Of a DNA stretch of 64,000 nt, positions 41,645 to 51,800 are shown piece after piece (positions within the stretch are counted from its first letter, which is position 1; every line of letters starts with the position of its first letter). Source of the stretch: Fidelibacterota bacterium (GTDB lineage Bacteria; Fidelibacterota; Marinisomatia; SCGC-AAA003-L08; TS1B11); contig CP070638.1 in NCBI GenBank assembly GCA_020354025.1, forward strand, positions 657,999 through 721,998. Reading direction: 5' to 3'. A program made the position numbers and the translations under genes. The notes below the pieces were generated by a model. It made no database searches and was not told the DNA's origin. It saw nothing but the letters and a program-made list of their open reading frames with translations.

Positions 41645-44326
41645 TTATTTTGGAAGATGTAATATATCACCAATAACTTCAAATCGTCCAGCAATCACCC
41701 CAGTCGTTTGAGCGTCGGCGTTTCCGGTGAAACCAGGCTGCTTGCCACCGACGCTTACTTCGAACATCCCCGGTTCCACAACGCGCTCGTATTCCTGATC
41801 AATCAGAGAAAGCTGCCTGGGTACCAGCGTAAAGCGAACCTTTTTTTTCTGGTCTGGCTTAAGAAATACTCTCATAAATCCCTGCAATGACCGGATGGGA
41901 ACCGGCGCAGAAGCATCCAAATCCTCTAAATATAACTGTACAACTTCCTCACCCGCCATTTCTCCCACATTCCTGACATCCACAGCAACGGTTACATTCT
42001 GATCTGATCTGACCGTTTCAGGAATCTGAAGATTGTCGTATTCGAACCTTGTGTAACTCAGGCCATGCCCGAAAGGATACAGTGGCCTGTCACCAAAATA
42101 CCGGTAGGTCCTGCCTTTCATGTCATAATCATCAAACGGTGGCAATTGGTCAACGGACTGGTAAAACGTGACCGGAAGCCTTCCGGCTGGATTATAATCT
42201 CCGAAGAGCACATCGGCGATAGCTGTGCCAGCGGCCTGGCCTGGATACCACGCCTCAATGATGGCGGGGACCTGCCGGTCCGCCCAATTTACCGCAACCG
42301 CACTCCCGTTCAGGAGGACCAGGACAACCGGTACGCCAAGTTCGTATATAGTTTCAATCAGTTCTTCCTGTACCCTGGGCAGTTTCAAATTAAGCCGGTC
42401 ACCACCTTCGAAACCTTCCACCTCCACTTTCATCTCTTCACCTTCCAGGCGCGGCGAAAGCCCCATCACCATGATCACAGCATTCGCTTTATCAGCAATT
42501 TGCACCGCCTCTTTCACGAGATCACGCCCGGGAGGAGCCCAGAGCAGTCGAATATGAGCGTCACCCTGCACTTCGTAGAACTCGACCTCGATTTTGTATG
42601 ATCGACCCGCTTCCAGATTTACGTTCTCGTAGGTAGTTCGCGGATGATGTCTGCTCTGAAAACTGATCAAGAGGGAGTCTTCCAGAGCGATACGAAAACC
42701 GGAAAAACCGTTAGCGCCCAGAGCGTAGGTGCCCGAAACCGGGGGCACCAGCTCTCCAGTCCACCGAACGCCGAAATTGTCGTCATCCAGATCTTTTTTA
42801 GGAGCCCCGTCCCACCAGTTGAAATCGATCTGCTTGTCGATCCTGGTAAATACCGGATCCCCCTTAAAATTCCGGTTGTCAAAGTACTCGGCTTTCAGAC
42901 CATTCCGTTTCTTGCTGCCTTTTGTGGTATAAAGAGCCGAAGAAGGGACTACTTCAAAAGATGGGAGGTTCGCAGCGTGCCTACAACCCTGCGCATAGAG
43001 TACTTCCGTTTTTGAAGACACCTTTTCCCGAATCCCCTGGAGAGGGGTAACGGGACTGGTGGGATTGCCATTATAATTACCCAGAAGGACTTCCACATCA
43101 TCGGCATTAGGTCCGATCACCGCAATGGTGCTGATATCTTTCTCAAGGGGCAGGAGGCTATATTCATTTTTAAGCAGGACAATCGATTTACGGGTTGTCT
43201 CCAGGGCCAGTTTCCGGTGTTTTCGGCTATCGTTCACCTTATTTGGTATACTGGCATAGGGTACCTTTTCAGGAGGATCGAACATGCCAAGTTTAAACCT
43301 GGCCCTAAACAGGCGTTTCAAGGAAACATCAATTTCTTCTTCGGTGATCAGTCCTTCTTCAACCGCTTGCAGCAGGTTCTCGTACTGCTGGCCGCAATTG
43401 AGGTCGCATCCCGATTTGACGCCCAGCGCAGCCGCTTCCGATGATGTTTCAACAACCTGGTGATAACGGTATATATCTCTAATAGCCCCGCAGTCGGAAA
43501 CGACGTAGCCTTCAAAGCCCCACTCATCCCGCAGGATGGTGTTAAGGAGCTGACTGCTCCCGCAGCAAGCCTCACCCAGGTACCGGTTGTACGCACACAT
43601 CACCGAAAAAGCATTGGCTTCTTTGATACAAGCCCGAAAATGCGGCAGGTAGGTTTCCCGCAAGTCGCGCTCATCGGTAACAGCATCGAAGGTGTGCCGG
43701 TCCGGCTCAGGACCACTGTGCACAACGTAATGCTTCGGCGTCGCAACAGTCTTCAGATAACGTGAATCATCGCCCTGCAGTCCTTTAACGAACTGGACAC
43801 CCATCCGTCCTGTGAGATACGGGTCCTCACCGTAGGTCTCCATACCACGTCCCCACCTGGGATCACGGAAAATGTTAATATTAGGTGACCAGAACGTCAG
43901 CCCCTGGTAAATCCCTCTCTTTCCCTTACGAACAAATTCATGATGCTTGGCACGGGCTTCATCGGAGATAGCCGTGGCTACGCGAAACATAAGGTCGGTA
44001 TCCCAGGTAGCCGCCAAGCCGATCGCCTGGGGGAACACGGTTGCTCTTCCAGCCCGTGCCACTCCGTGCAGGGCCTCGTTCCACCAGTTGTACTCCGGCA
44101 CATCCAGACGCTCAATCGCGGCAGCGTCGTTAACCAGCTGTGAAACCTTCTCATCCAGAGTCATCCGCGAAACCAGATCATCCACACGCTCTTCGACGGC
44201 AAGCGTTGGATTTTTATAGGCGGGGGCATCCTGATATTGATCTTTCATACCACAGGAAGTTAATCCGAAAATCAGAAAAACAGCTAGAAGCAGGAAACTA
44301 ATATCTTTAATGATATTACCATTCAT
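41645..44326 (-). CDS. Glycoside hydrolase family 3 lipoprotein with PA14 insert
   Basis: This 893-residue enzyme is a family 3 beta-glycosidase. The lipobox LTSCG (Cys25) anchors it in a membrane. KHY (198-200) and the nucleophile Asp278 in VVSDCGA are in the barrel domain. A PA14 module (about residues 465-600, with GLKAEYFDN and GAPKKDLDDDNFGVRW) is inserted in the second domain, and a fibronectin-III-like C-terminal domain follows. SDCGAI is common in xylosidase/glucosidase GH3s, so beta-xylosidase or beta-glucosidase is favoured; the xylB neighbour favours xylosides. AGGAGGT precedes the ATG. Confidence 0.93.
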   Translation of the reverse strand: MNGNIIKDISFLLLAVFLIFGLTSCGMKDQYQDAPAYKNPTLAVEERVDDLVSRMTLDEKVSQLVNDAAAIERLDVPEYNWWNEALHGVARAGRATVFPQAIGLAATWDTDLMFRVATAISDEARAKHHEFVRKGKRGIYQGLTFWSPNINIFRDPRWGRGMETYGEDPYLTGRMGVQFVKGLQGDDSRYLKTVATPKHYVVHSGPEPDRHTFDAVTDERDLRETYLPHFRACIKEANAFSVMCAYNRYLGEACCGSSQLLNTILRDEWGFEGYVVSDCGAIRDIYRYHQVVETSSEAAALGVKSGCDLNCGQQYENLLQAVEEGLITEEEIDVSLKRLFRARFKLGMFDPPEKVPYASIPNKVNDSRKHRKLALETTRKSIVLLKNEYSLLPLEKDISTIAVIGPNADDVEVLLGNYNGNPTSPVTPLQGIREKVSSKTEVLYAQGCRHAANLPSFEVVPSSALYTTKGSKKRNGLKAEYFDNRNFKGDPVFTRIDKQIDFNWWDGAPKKDLDDDNFGVRWTGELVPPVSGTYALGANGFSGFRIALEDSLLISFQSRHHPRTTYENVNLEAGRSYKIEVEFYEVQGDAHIRLLWAPPGRDLVKEAVQIADKANAVIMVMGLSPRLEGEEMKVEVEGFEGGDRLNLKLPRVQEELIETIYELGVPVVLVLLNGSAVAVNWADRQVPAIIEAWYPGQAAGTAIADVLFGDYNPAGRLPVTFYQSVDQLPPFDDYDMKGRTYRYFGDRPLYPFGHGLSYTRFEYDNLQIPETVRSDQNVTVAVDVRNVGEMAGEEVVQLYLEDLDASAPVPIRSLQGFMRVFLKPDQKKKVRFTLVPRQLSLIDQEYERVVEPGMFEVSVGGKQPGFTGNADAQTTGVIAGRFEVIGDILHLPK

Positions 44327-44417
44327 TCTAATTACCTCCTCAGTGTTCTACAGCGCTAGCCCAGGCTATCACCCGAATAGTAGTGATTCAAAATGCAGCT
44401 TCTTTCTTGCTGGTTCA

Positions 44418-46001
44418 TCAGTGCAGTTGTATCAATTTGTCTCGCAACAGGAATGGATCTTCGCTTTCAATCCCCCTGGTTCGATTGCTCAGGGCCCGGA
44501 AAAGCTGTTTCTGAATCCGACCTGCATCGACATTTTTCCGGTCAGGTTCTTTTCGTCTTTTCCCATCCAGAATGACAAAGGGCTCGACGACTTCTCCGAG
44601 AGTAATCATACGACCGGACTCATTATTCCAGACCCAGGCGGCATGCAGGGCCGCCCCCAAGGCTGCTCCCTCCCCCTCAACCGGTACCGTTTGCGCCTCG
44701 AAAATGTCGGCGATGGTCTGGCACCAGCTTTCCGATTTTGACAGCCCCCCGGTAAGCCGGATCTCTTTAGTCTCCACGGGCATACGGCGAAATCCTTCGA
44801 ACAGGTTTAGAACATGTCCTTCCAGAACAGCCCGGCACAGGCTTTCCTTCTTGAAATCGTTCAGCCCGAAACCGAAATAAAGCGGTGAAGCCAGAGGGAG
44901 GTCCGGCGTTCTTTCCCCGGTAAACCAGGGGACCAATACTCTGCCAGCATTTCCCGCTTCCGTCATATCTACAACTTCGCTGAACTCCTCGTGCGATAGC
45001 CCAAACATAGTCAACACGGTATCATACCCATTGGCCAGATTGGAAACGCACAGCAGGGGCAGATGATGTCCGGTACTGTCGCAGAAAGCGGCAATCTCGC
45101 CGGATGGATCCAGGTAGGGCTTCTCCATGAAGGTGTAGGCGGTCCCACTGGTGCCAAGACTGATGGTCACGATACCAGGCTGTACATTTCCGGTACCCAC
45201 AGCACCATACATGTTATCACCGCTTCCAGCGTCCACTTTGCATTCGGGTGAGAATCCATATTTCTCCACCAGTTCACTGGAAATGTGGCCGATACTCCTG
45301 TTCGAAGGCTGCACGGGGGGGAGTTTTTCCATCAGGCCGGGATCTATTGCCTTGCTCACCTTTTCTGACCAGATGCCAGTTCCGGGGTGCCACAACGCCA
45401 TACCCGATGTGTCTCCCGGCTCCATCACCCGAATGCCACCCTGTTTCCCCCCGGTCAGATACCAGTTGATATAGTTGTGCACCAGAAAGAAAGTCGTCGT
45501 TTTCCGGTAGGCATCCTGCTCGTGTCGAAACATGTGAAATATCTTAGCGGCCGTATATCCCGTGCGCTGACTGTTCCCCACCTCACGAATCATGTCCTCC
45601 TTGCCTCCGATCCGCTCAGTAAGCAGCTCACACTCTTCATGCGTAGAGAAGTCGTTCCACAACTTGCTCGTGGGCCGGGTAAGATTTCCTTCAGCATCCA
45701 GCGCCACAAGACCATGCTGCTGGCCGGAAACTGAAATGCATAGGACCTGATCCTGCCGGACTTCCGATAACCGCAATCTTTCAAATACCACACATACAGC
45801 TTCAATCCACATAATGGGATCAGACTCAGATGCTCCCTCCTCCAATCCCTGGATCACACCGTTCCGCGTACGATATTGCGGCAGATCCTCATCATAATTG
45901 ACAGAGTCCACAAAGACAATGTCTTTGGTTGTCGTATCGACAACTATCAGCTTACAACCCTGAGTAGATACATCCAGTCCGGCAAACAGACCTTCCGACA
46001 T
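44418..46001 (-). CDS. xylB: FGGY-family carbohydrate kinase, probable xylulokinase
   Basis: This 527-residue kinase has the FGGY signatures: AGLDVSTQGCK at the phosphate-binding start, SVSGQQHGLVALD in the substrate region, SLGTSGTAYTFME at the second phosphate region and TGGLSKSESWCQTIADI near the end. The QQHG motif and total length fit xylulokinase. It converts xylulose to xylulose 5-phosphate. AGGAGG precedes ATG 46001. It is the first gene of the minus-strand catabolic block and is about 90 bases ahead of the GH3 gene. Confidence 0.88.
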   Translation of the reverse strand: MSEGLFAGLDVSTQGCKLIVVDTTTKDIVFVDSVNYDEDLPQYRTRNGVIQGLEEGASESDPIMWIEAVCVVFERLRLSEVRQDQVLCISVSGQQHGLVALDAEGNLTRPTSKLWNDFSTHEECELLTERIGGKEDMIREVGNSQRTGYTAAKIFHMFRHEQDAYRKTTTFFLVHNYINWYLTGGKQGGIRVMEPGDTSGMALWHPGTGIWSEKVSKAIDPGLMEKLPPVQPSNRSIGHISSELVEKYGFSPECKVDAGSGDNMYGAVGTGNVQPGIVTISLGTSGTAYTFMEKPYLDPSGEIAAFCDSTGHHLPLLCVSNLANGYDTVLTMFGLSHEEFSEVVDMTEAGNAGRVLVPWFTGERTPDLPLASPLYFGFGLNDFKKESLCRAVLEGHVLNLFEGFRRMPVETKEIRLTGGLSKSESWCQTIADIFEAQTVPVEGEGAALGAALHAAWVWNNESGRMITLGEVVEPFVILDGKRRKEPDRKNVDAGRIQKQLFRALSNRTRGIESEDPFLLRDKLIQLH

Positions 46002-46507
46002 TGCTGCCTCCTACCAGCACCTAAATATGCTGAAAAATGATACGCTCATACAGCCCCTGCCTTACCTTCAGACATTAGTGCTTTCCAGGATATCACCGGC
46101 AATGCTAAAGAATCTGGCCAGCGTGCCCTTAGAGCTGATGTGCGCAATGAACATAATCTCCCGGAAGTGAATATGTAGATGTAGAATATATACACTATAG
46201 CCCATGTTGACGCCACTATGATTCAACCACAAGGGATACATATTCTTTAATATTGATGACTGTGCCTAATGCGTGAAATTACTTTGAAGTATCGCCCTGG
46301 GCACTTTAAAAGGCGTCTGTCCGTCAGGCGACATTCAGGCCGGCAATTGATATTGATTAATGGTCTTTTTTATACAACAGCGAGCGTGTAGCTTTCATTA
46401 ACGAAGAGATGAGGTTTCGACCTTTTTATATCCAGTATGCCCTGAATTGGCTAAGGCAGGTTCTTTTTAAGAAACAAGGTAATCCCACGCAGATTCGGGA
46501 GGGTAAC
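46002..46507. other. Divergent gene-free stretch
   Basis: These 506 bases lie between the divergent xylB and nitroreductase genes and probably hold both promoters. The centre is AT-rich (AATATGTAGATGTAGAATATATACACTATAG, discussed only as two short halves around 46162-46200). No clear palindromic operator, hairpin or RNA gene was seen. A longer frame for the nitroreductase begins at 46409 but lacks a good ribosome site. Confidence 0.5.
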
Positions 46508-47017
46508 ATGGTTGACGATCCCTTAGAATGGATATTCGCCAGGAGAAGCATCCGTAAGTTCCATTCCAACCCGGTTGAAGATGAGAAAATCGACCTGATG
46601 CTGCAAGCTGCCATGGCCGCCCCATCGGCCAACAATGCCAAGCCCTGGCATTTTATTGTAGTGAAGGAACGGCAGACCCTGAATCGCCTGGCTGAGATTC
46701 ATCCCTATGCCAAGATGTGTTACGAAGCGACTCTGGCTATCGTCGTATGCGCCGATCCAGCCATTTCAAAGCACTACTGGCAGCAGGACTGTTCCGCCGC
46801 CACCCAGAACATCCTGCTGGCCGGCACATCACTGGGACTGGGCACTGTCTGGCTGGGCGTTCATCCCAGAATGGAGCGAAAGGAACCGATTAAGAAATTC
46901 TTAAGGGTACCTGACGAACTGGAGATTCTATCCATAGTAGCAGCAGGTTATCCCGCTAAAAAGAAACAGTCACGGACCCAGTTTGATCCAGGGCGGGTGC
47001 ATAATGAGGGGTGGTGA
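46508..47017 (+). CDS. Nitroreductase-family flavoprotein
   Basis: This 169-residue protein starts at ATG 46508, after GAGGG; the 46409 start adds 33 residues of unlike sequence. It has the family pattern ARRSIRKF, AAPSANNAKPWHF and a C-terminal GYPAKKKQSR. These are FMN-dependent NAD(P)H oxidoreductases. The substrate is unknown. It ends 69 bases before the next gene. Confidence 0.88.
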   Translation: MVDDPLEWIFARRSIRKFHSNPVEDEKIDLMLQAAMAAPSANNAKPWHFIVVKERQTLNRLAEIHPYAKMCYEATLAIVVCADPAISKHYWQQDCSAATQNILLAGTSLGLGTVWLGVHPRMERKEPIKKFLRVPDELEILSIVAAGYPAKKKQSRTQFDPGRVHNEGW

Positions 47018-47086
47018 TTTTTGTTGAATACAGAAAAATGTATGGCTGGCAAAACCCTAGAAGGCGGGATAATTCAGGGAGGAATC

Positions 47087-48559
47087 GTGAAAAAACTGAC
47101 CGTCAATCCAATGAGAAAAGCAAGAGTGGCGATTATTCCTGCCGTGCTGGCGGGAATGGTTTTAGCCTGTACAAGCCAATCGAGTGAGGACCACCTAGCC
47201 CTGATCGAGCAGGGCGAGTTCCGTCGGGCGCGAGCCGCCATCGAAGCCCGGTTACAGAAGGACACCGGCCTTACTCCTGTGCAGAGGCTGGAGCTGCAGT
47301 TCGAAATCGAGCGTCTGGAACGCATAAAAAAGGACTTCAATCAGACCGAAGAGGAGGTCATTGAGTACATAAAGGCCGTCATCCCTGATGCTGATGCAGC
47401 CGATCTGCGGCGATGGGAGAAGAACAAAGCATTGGAGTATAAAATCATTGACGGGGAGAAACGCTATTTCGAGCTCGCCGGCCGAAACCTTTTCCGGATC
47501 GATCGTGCCGCCAGAGCGGAGTGGAACCTGAAAGCCAAGAGTGAACAGCCGACCTATACCCCGGGCACCAAATTAGACCTAAACAGGCACGACCAGCGGA
47601 TAATAGATGCCGCCTTACGCACGGGAAAAATTTATGTAGAACCCGTACGCCTACGCATACGTCAATCAGTGGAGGTCCATGAAAACATGGTGCCAGAGGG
47701 CGAGATCATCCGCTGCTGGATTCCTTTTCCCCGAGAGATTCCCGCGCGACAGGGTGATATCCGCCTTCTCGCCACCGAACCGGCAGAGCATATCATCGCC
47801 GATAAAGATATTTATCTCCAGCGGACGATCTATTTTGAAAAACCATCGCGGGCATATACCAAGATACGCTTTGAGGTGGAATACGAGTATACCAGCCGCG
47901 GCGCTTACGCCCCGGTGGACGCTGACCGGGTACAGACGGTGGAATTGACCCCGGAACTGGCGCCCTACGTTCAGGAAGAGCCGCCACATATTGTATTCAC
48001 CCCAGCTCTAAGGGAGCTTTCACGGGAAATCGTTGGAGCTGAATCCAATCCCTATCTGATCGCCCGCCGGTTATATGAATGGGTGGATACCAACATCCCC
48101 TGGGCTTCAGCCCGCGAATATTCCACCATTCGCAATCTCAGCTCTTATGCCTACGAGAATATGCACGGCGATTGCGGGATTCGGGCTCTGCTGTTTATTA
48201 CCCTGTGCCGGATGAACGGTATCCCAGCCCGCTGGCAATCGGGCTGGGAATTTCAGCCGCCGGACGATAGTATGCATGATTGGGGTATGATCTATTTTGA
48301 GCTTTTCGGCTGGATACCAATGGATGTCGATTACGGTTTGCGAAATTCCGTGCATGAACGGCTGAAGTGGTTTTATCTAAGTGGCATGGACAGCTACCGG
48401 CTGGTTTTCAACGACGCCTATTCACAGCCTCTCTACCCAGCGAAAATATATCCGCGCTCGGAAACGGTGGATTCGCAGCGCGGCGAGGTTGAATGGCGCG
48501 GCGGTAATCTATACTATGATCAGTGGGACTGGGAGCTTGAGTGGGAAGTGATCGAATAA
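47087..48559 (+). CDS. Transglutaminase-like domain lipoprotein
   Basis: This 490-residue protein starts with GTG 47087, five bases after GGAGG; a TTG frame from 47021 is longer but less supported. The lipobox is MVLACTS. An N-terminal helical segment rich in arginine and glutamate is followed by beta structure and a transglutaminase core: Cys363 (HGDCGIRA), His397 (MHDWG) and Asp413 or 415 (MDVDYG), the classic triad. Bacterial members are often proteases or amidases. It is probably outer-membrane-anchored, with a role in the periplasm that cannot be specified. Confidence 0.87.
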   Translation: MKKLTVNPMRKARVAIIPAVLAGMVLACTSQSSEDHLALIEQGEFRRARAAIEARLQKDTGLTPVQRLELQFEIERLERIKKDFNQTEEEVIEYIKAVIPDADAADLRRWEKNKALEYKIIDGEKRYFELAGRNLFRIDRAARAEWNLKAKSEQPTYTPGTKLDLNRHDQRIIDAALRTGKIYVEPVRLRIRQSVEVHENMVPEGEIIRCWIPFPREIPARQGDIRLLATEPAEHIIADKDIYLQRTIYFEKPSRAYTKIRFEVEYEYTSRGAYAPVDADRVQTVELTPELAPYVQEEPPHIVFTPALRELSREIVGAESNPYLIARRLYEWVDTNIPWASAREYSTIRNLSSYAYENMHGDCGIRALLFITLCRMNGIPARWQSGWEFQPPDDSMHDWGMIYFELFGWIPMDVDYGLRNSVHERLKWFYLSGMDSYRLVFNDAYSQPLYPAKIYPRSETVDSQRGEVEWRGGNLYYDQWDWELEWEVIE

Positions 48560-48746
48560 GACCTTATTAAAATAAAACTGCTACTGTACAAGCGTGTCCA
48601 TTTCAGCATCAAGGTCATAGAATAGTATCAGAGTCCTATTGACCTTGTCTTACGGGAGACCGTGATCAACACTACTACCGGAGGTTGAAAAACAGTTCTC
48701 CGACCAATCCAATTTCCTGCCAGATAATACCTTTTAAACGTACGGG

Positions 48747-48780
48747 AAGCCCCAGGCAGGTAAAGGACCCGGGGCTTTGA
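48747..48780. terminator. Possible bidirectional terminator
   Basis: AAGCCCC (48747-48753) and GGGGCTT (48771-48777) form a 7-bp stem with a 17-base loop between convergent genes. The T-run after the stem is short on both strands, so efficiency is uncertain. Confidence 0.4.
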
Positions 48781-48801
48781 ACTTCGTATGACGAGGGAAT
48801 C

Positions 48802-51800
48802 CTACTTCAGCAGCACCAGCTTGACATGTTTGGTATATCCGCTAGCCGGCTGACCGGTTACCATGCGCAGGATATACACGCCAGTAGGGACCTCCTTGCC
48901 TAAGGCGGTCCGCCCGTTCCAAACAACCTGGTGATAGCCTGGTTCAACATATCCATCACGCAGACGAATCACCTCCCGCCCGAGGATGTCATAAATAACC
49001 AGGGACAGATTGGTGGCAGCCGGCACATCAAACCTCACGGTGGTTGTAGGATTGAAGGGATTGGGGTAGTTCTGGTGCAGAGCGAACGCCTCCGGCAAGT
49101 CAGATATCCCCGCCGCCATTGCCAAGGCCGCGTTGTTCACTGAGTAGCCACTGTCAACCTCCGAGAAGGCGTAAACCTCGGGGTATACCGTATAGGCGGC
49201 AATCTTGACGTATACCCAATTCATACCCGTCTCGTTTGAGTCTTCAGGGACCGGAACCTGAAGGGAATACAAGGAATCTCTCGTCGCTTCGATGATATCT
49301 ATTACCGTCCACCCCTCAAGAGTATCTGCATCTACCACCGGTTCAGACGAAGCAGCCACCTCATACAGCATGCCAGTGATTATATCCTGCAGGCCTGCTG
49401 GGTTGTCAGTCGTTAACGGATCAAACGTTACTTGTGCAGGCGATTCATGCGGCTGTTTCACCATGAGTTCATCTATCATCGCTTTGCTGCCAGAACGCTG
49501 GTCGTGCACCAGCGGAGTGGCGCTAGTTGCTGCCTCCGGAGCCACGGATGATATACCGTCCTCGGGCTCCGGGGACATCGCCTTCGCCAGAACGCTCGGG
49601 CTAGACGCCACCGCAGCCGTTGTGTCCTTCAACCATACGCGGTATGATGTTACGGGAGTTGCACTGGAATCATTATCATCAGCGGAAGCCAGCCAGGTAA
49701 CATCCACCCAGCCTCCCCCATCTTCAGGCACATCCTCAATAGCGGTGATTTGCGGCGGGCTGATCTCCGGGAATAAGACCTTCAAGTATGCCTTTCTGGT
49801 TGCGATGGGATTATCTGGATCGGTACCGGTTATCACAATTTCAGCGGCGTAATCACCAACAGCCATACTCCTGGCATCGAACTTGACTTCAATATCTGAT
49901 GACGAACCGGCCGGGATAACACCACTTTCCGGGCTTAGCTTCAACCAAGAGGGAACCGCGTCAACAGGTTGCCCCACATCAGCAACTGATCGGGTCCTGA
50001 CCGAATTTTTCAAATTAGCCAGAGATCCATTGATCTTGGCAGTCGCAACAGCGATCTGGTCAACTGAAATCCTGAAAGCCAGCTCACTGCCTCCGGCGGT
50101 GTTGTCGATGGTCAGGATCTGAACGGAGGTATCCAAGAACGACAGCTCCACTCCCAAAGAATCTGGCGTGATCACCATTATCGGTGGCTCCAGGCATTGG
50201 CCCACAAGTGGTATCGTCAGGACGGATTCGTCAGGATCGTCGCTGACAATAGTCAACGAGGCATTAAAGGCACCGAGATCGGGAGGAGTGAAGGTTACGA
50301 GTACGCCTTGACTCGCACTGGGGCTAAGGACAAAGGAGGTCGTGTCCACGGTATAAGCGTTATTGTTGGTTGAGATGCTACTCACCGTAAGGACTTGGCT
50401 GCCGGGATTAGAGATATCCAGGGATATGGTTTTAGTCCCTTCGGGGAAGACAACGCCATAATCAAGAGTGTCACTGGAGATAGCAATGTCGGCTTCATCC
50501 CACACCTGGAGAGTTGTGGGAACCCGGATAACCGGATTGACCGGATCGTTGCTGCTGATCACAATATCGGTAGAATAGTCACCGGTCGAGAGGTTCTCTG
50601 CCCGAAAGACAACGCCAATTTGTGCACTGCTTCCGGCAGGTACCAGACCGCTGACATCGCTCAGGCTCAACCAGGATTCGTCAAATTGATACGAGATGTT
50701 TCCCATGCCGATATCAGGTACAGAATCCCACCAATCCCAGCCATCGGCATCAAAAACCAGGATGGCGAAGTTGATCGCGGAGCTAGCTCCGAGGTGATGC
50801 CTAGACATACCCAGGACCAACTCGAATCCATCCGAACCAGCAAAGGCAGTTGATAGAGAATCAAGTAGAATCCAATCATACTCATCCCCTCCCAGGTAAA
50901 CAAGCTGGCCTACAACGTTTAAGCCCAAGTATGGAGAGTATTCGATCCAATAATTCGTTCCCAGCAGCCAGTCAATATCGGGATAGCCAGTGGAAGTATT
51001 CTGATCTGCATCAATAATAATAATTACATCCTCGGTTCCAGTAATTGGTGTATAACTATCCATCTTAAAGAGCAGCTCATCACTACTATGGGCCGCATAT
51101 ACATGTTGAATATCATATGGCCAACTCCCTTCATTCGGGTCCGTATACAGCCACTGCCAATTGACGTTGGGCAGGTCTCCTTGGGGGGTGGACGCGGTGA
51201 TAGTACCCTGCATACCACTTGATAGGAGCTCCTCATTTAGCGTACGAACCAGCTCAGCGGAGAGACCTTGATACTGCGTCCCATCAATGTGTACCACCGG
51301 TTCTCCTTCGGCTAGGGAAGCGGAGGAAACTCCGGCAGGGGCTGCTATTTCCATATCAAAGATCAGGTCACTCCCGCCAGCACTGTTGTCGATAGTCAGA
51401 TACTGGACGGATGAATCCCCCGCAAACAAATCCTCACTCAGCGAATCTGGCGATACCACAATCACCGGGGGAGATGCACCCTGTCCCAACAAGACCACCG
51501 CGACGGCAGGTTCATCGGGATCGTCGCTGGTGATAGTCAAGATACCAGGGAAATTGCCGACACTGGCGGGTTCGAAGATAACGGTCACTGCCTGACTTTC
51601 ACTCAGACTTACGCTGAAGGTCGTGAGATCTATAGTATAGGCAGAATTGGTTGATACGATACTGCTGACAGTCAGTAAATCGGTACCCGAATTGGACACC
51701 GTCAGGGTCAGGGAATCGGAGCCCCCAATAAAGACCGCACCATAATCCAGAGTATCGTTGGAAACGGTGATGTCCGGCGTGCCGGTTACGCTCAGGTGCG

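Noticed and set aside
46409-46507. Longer start for the nitroreductase
   Set aside because: The extra 33 residues do not match the family, while ATG 46508 has GAGGG upstream and begins just before the conserved region.
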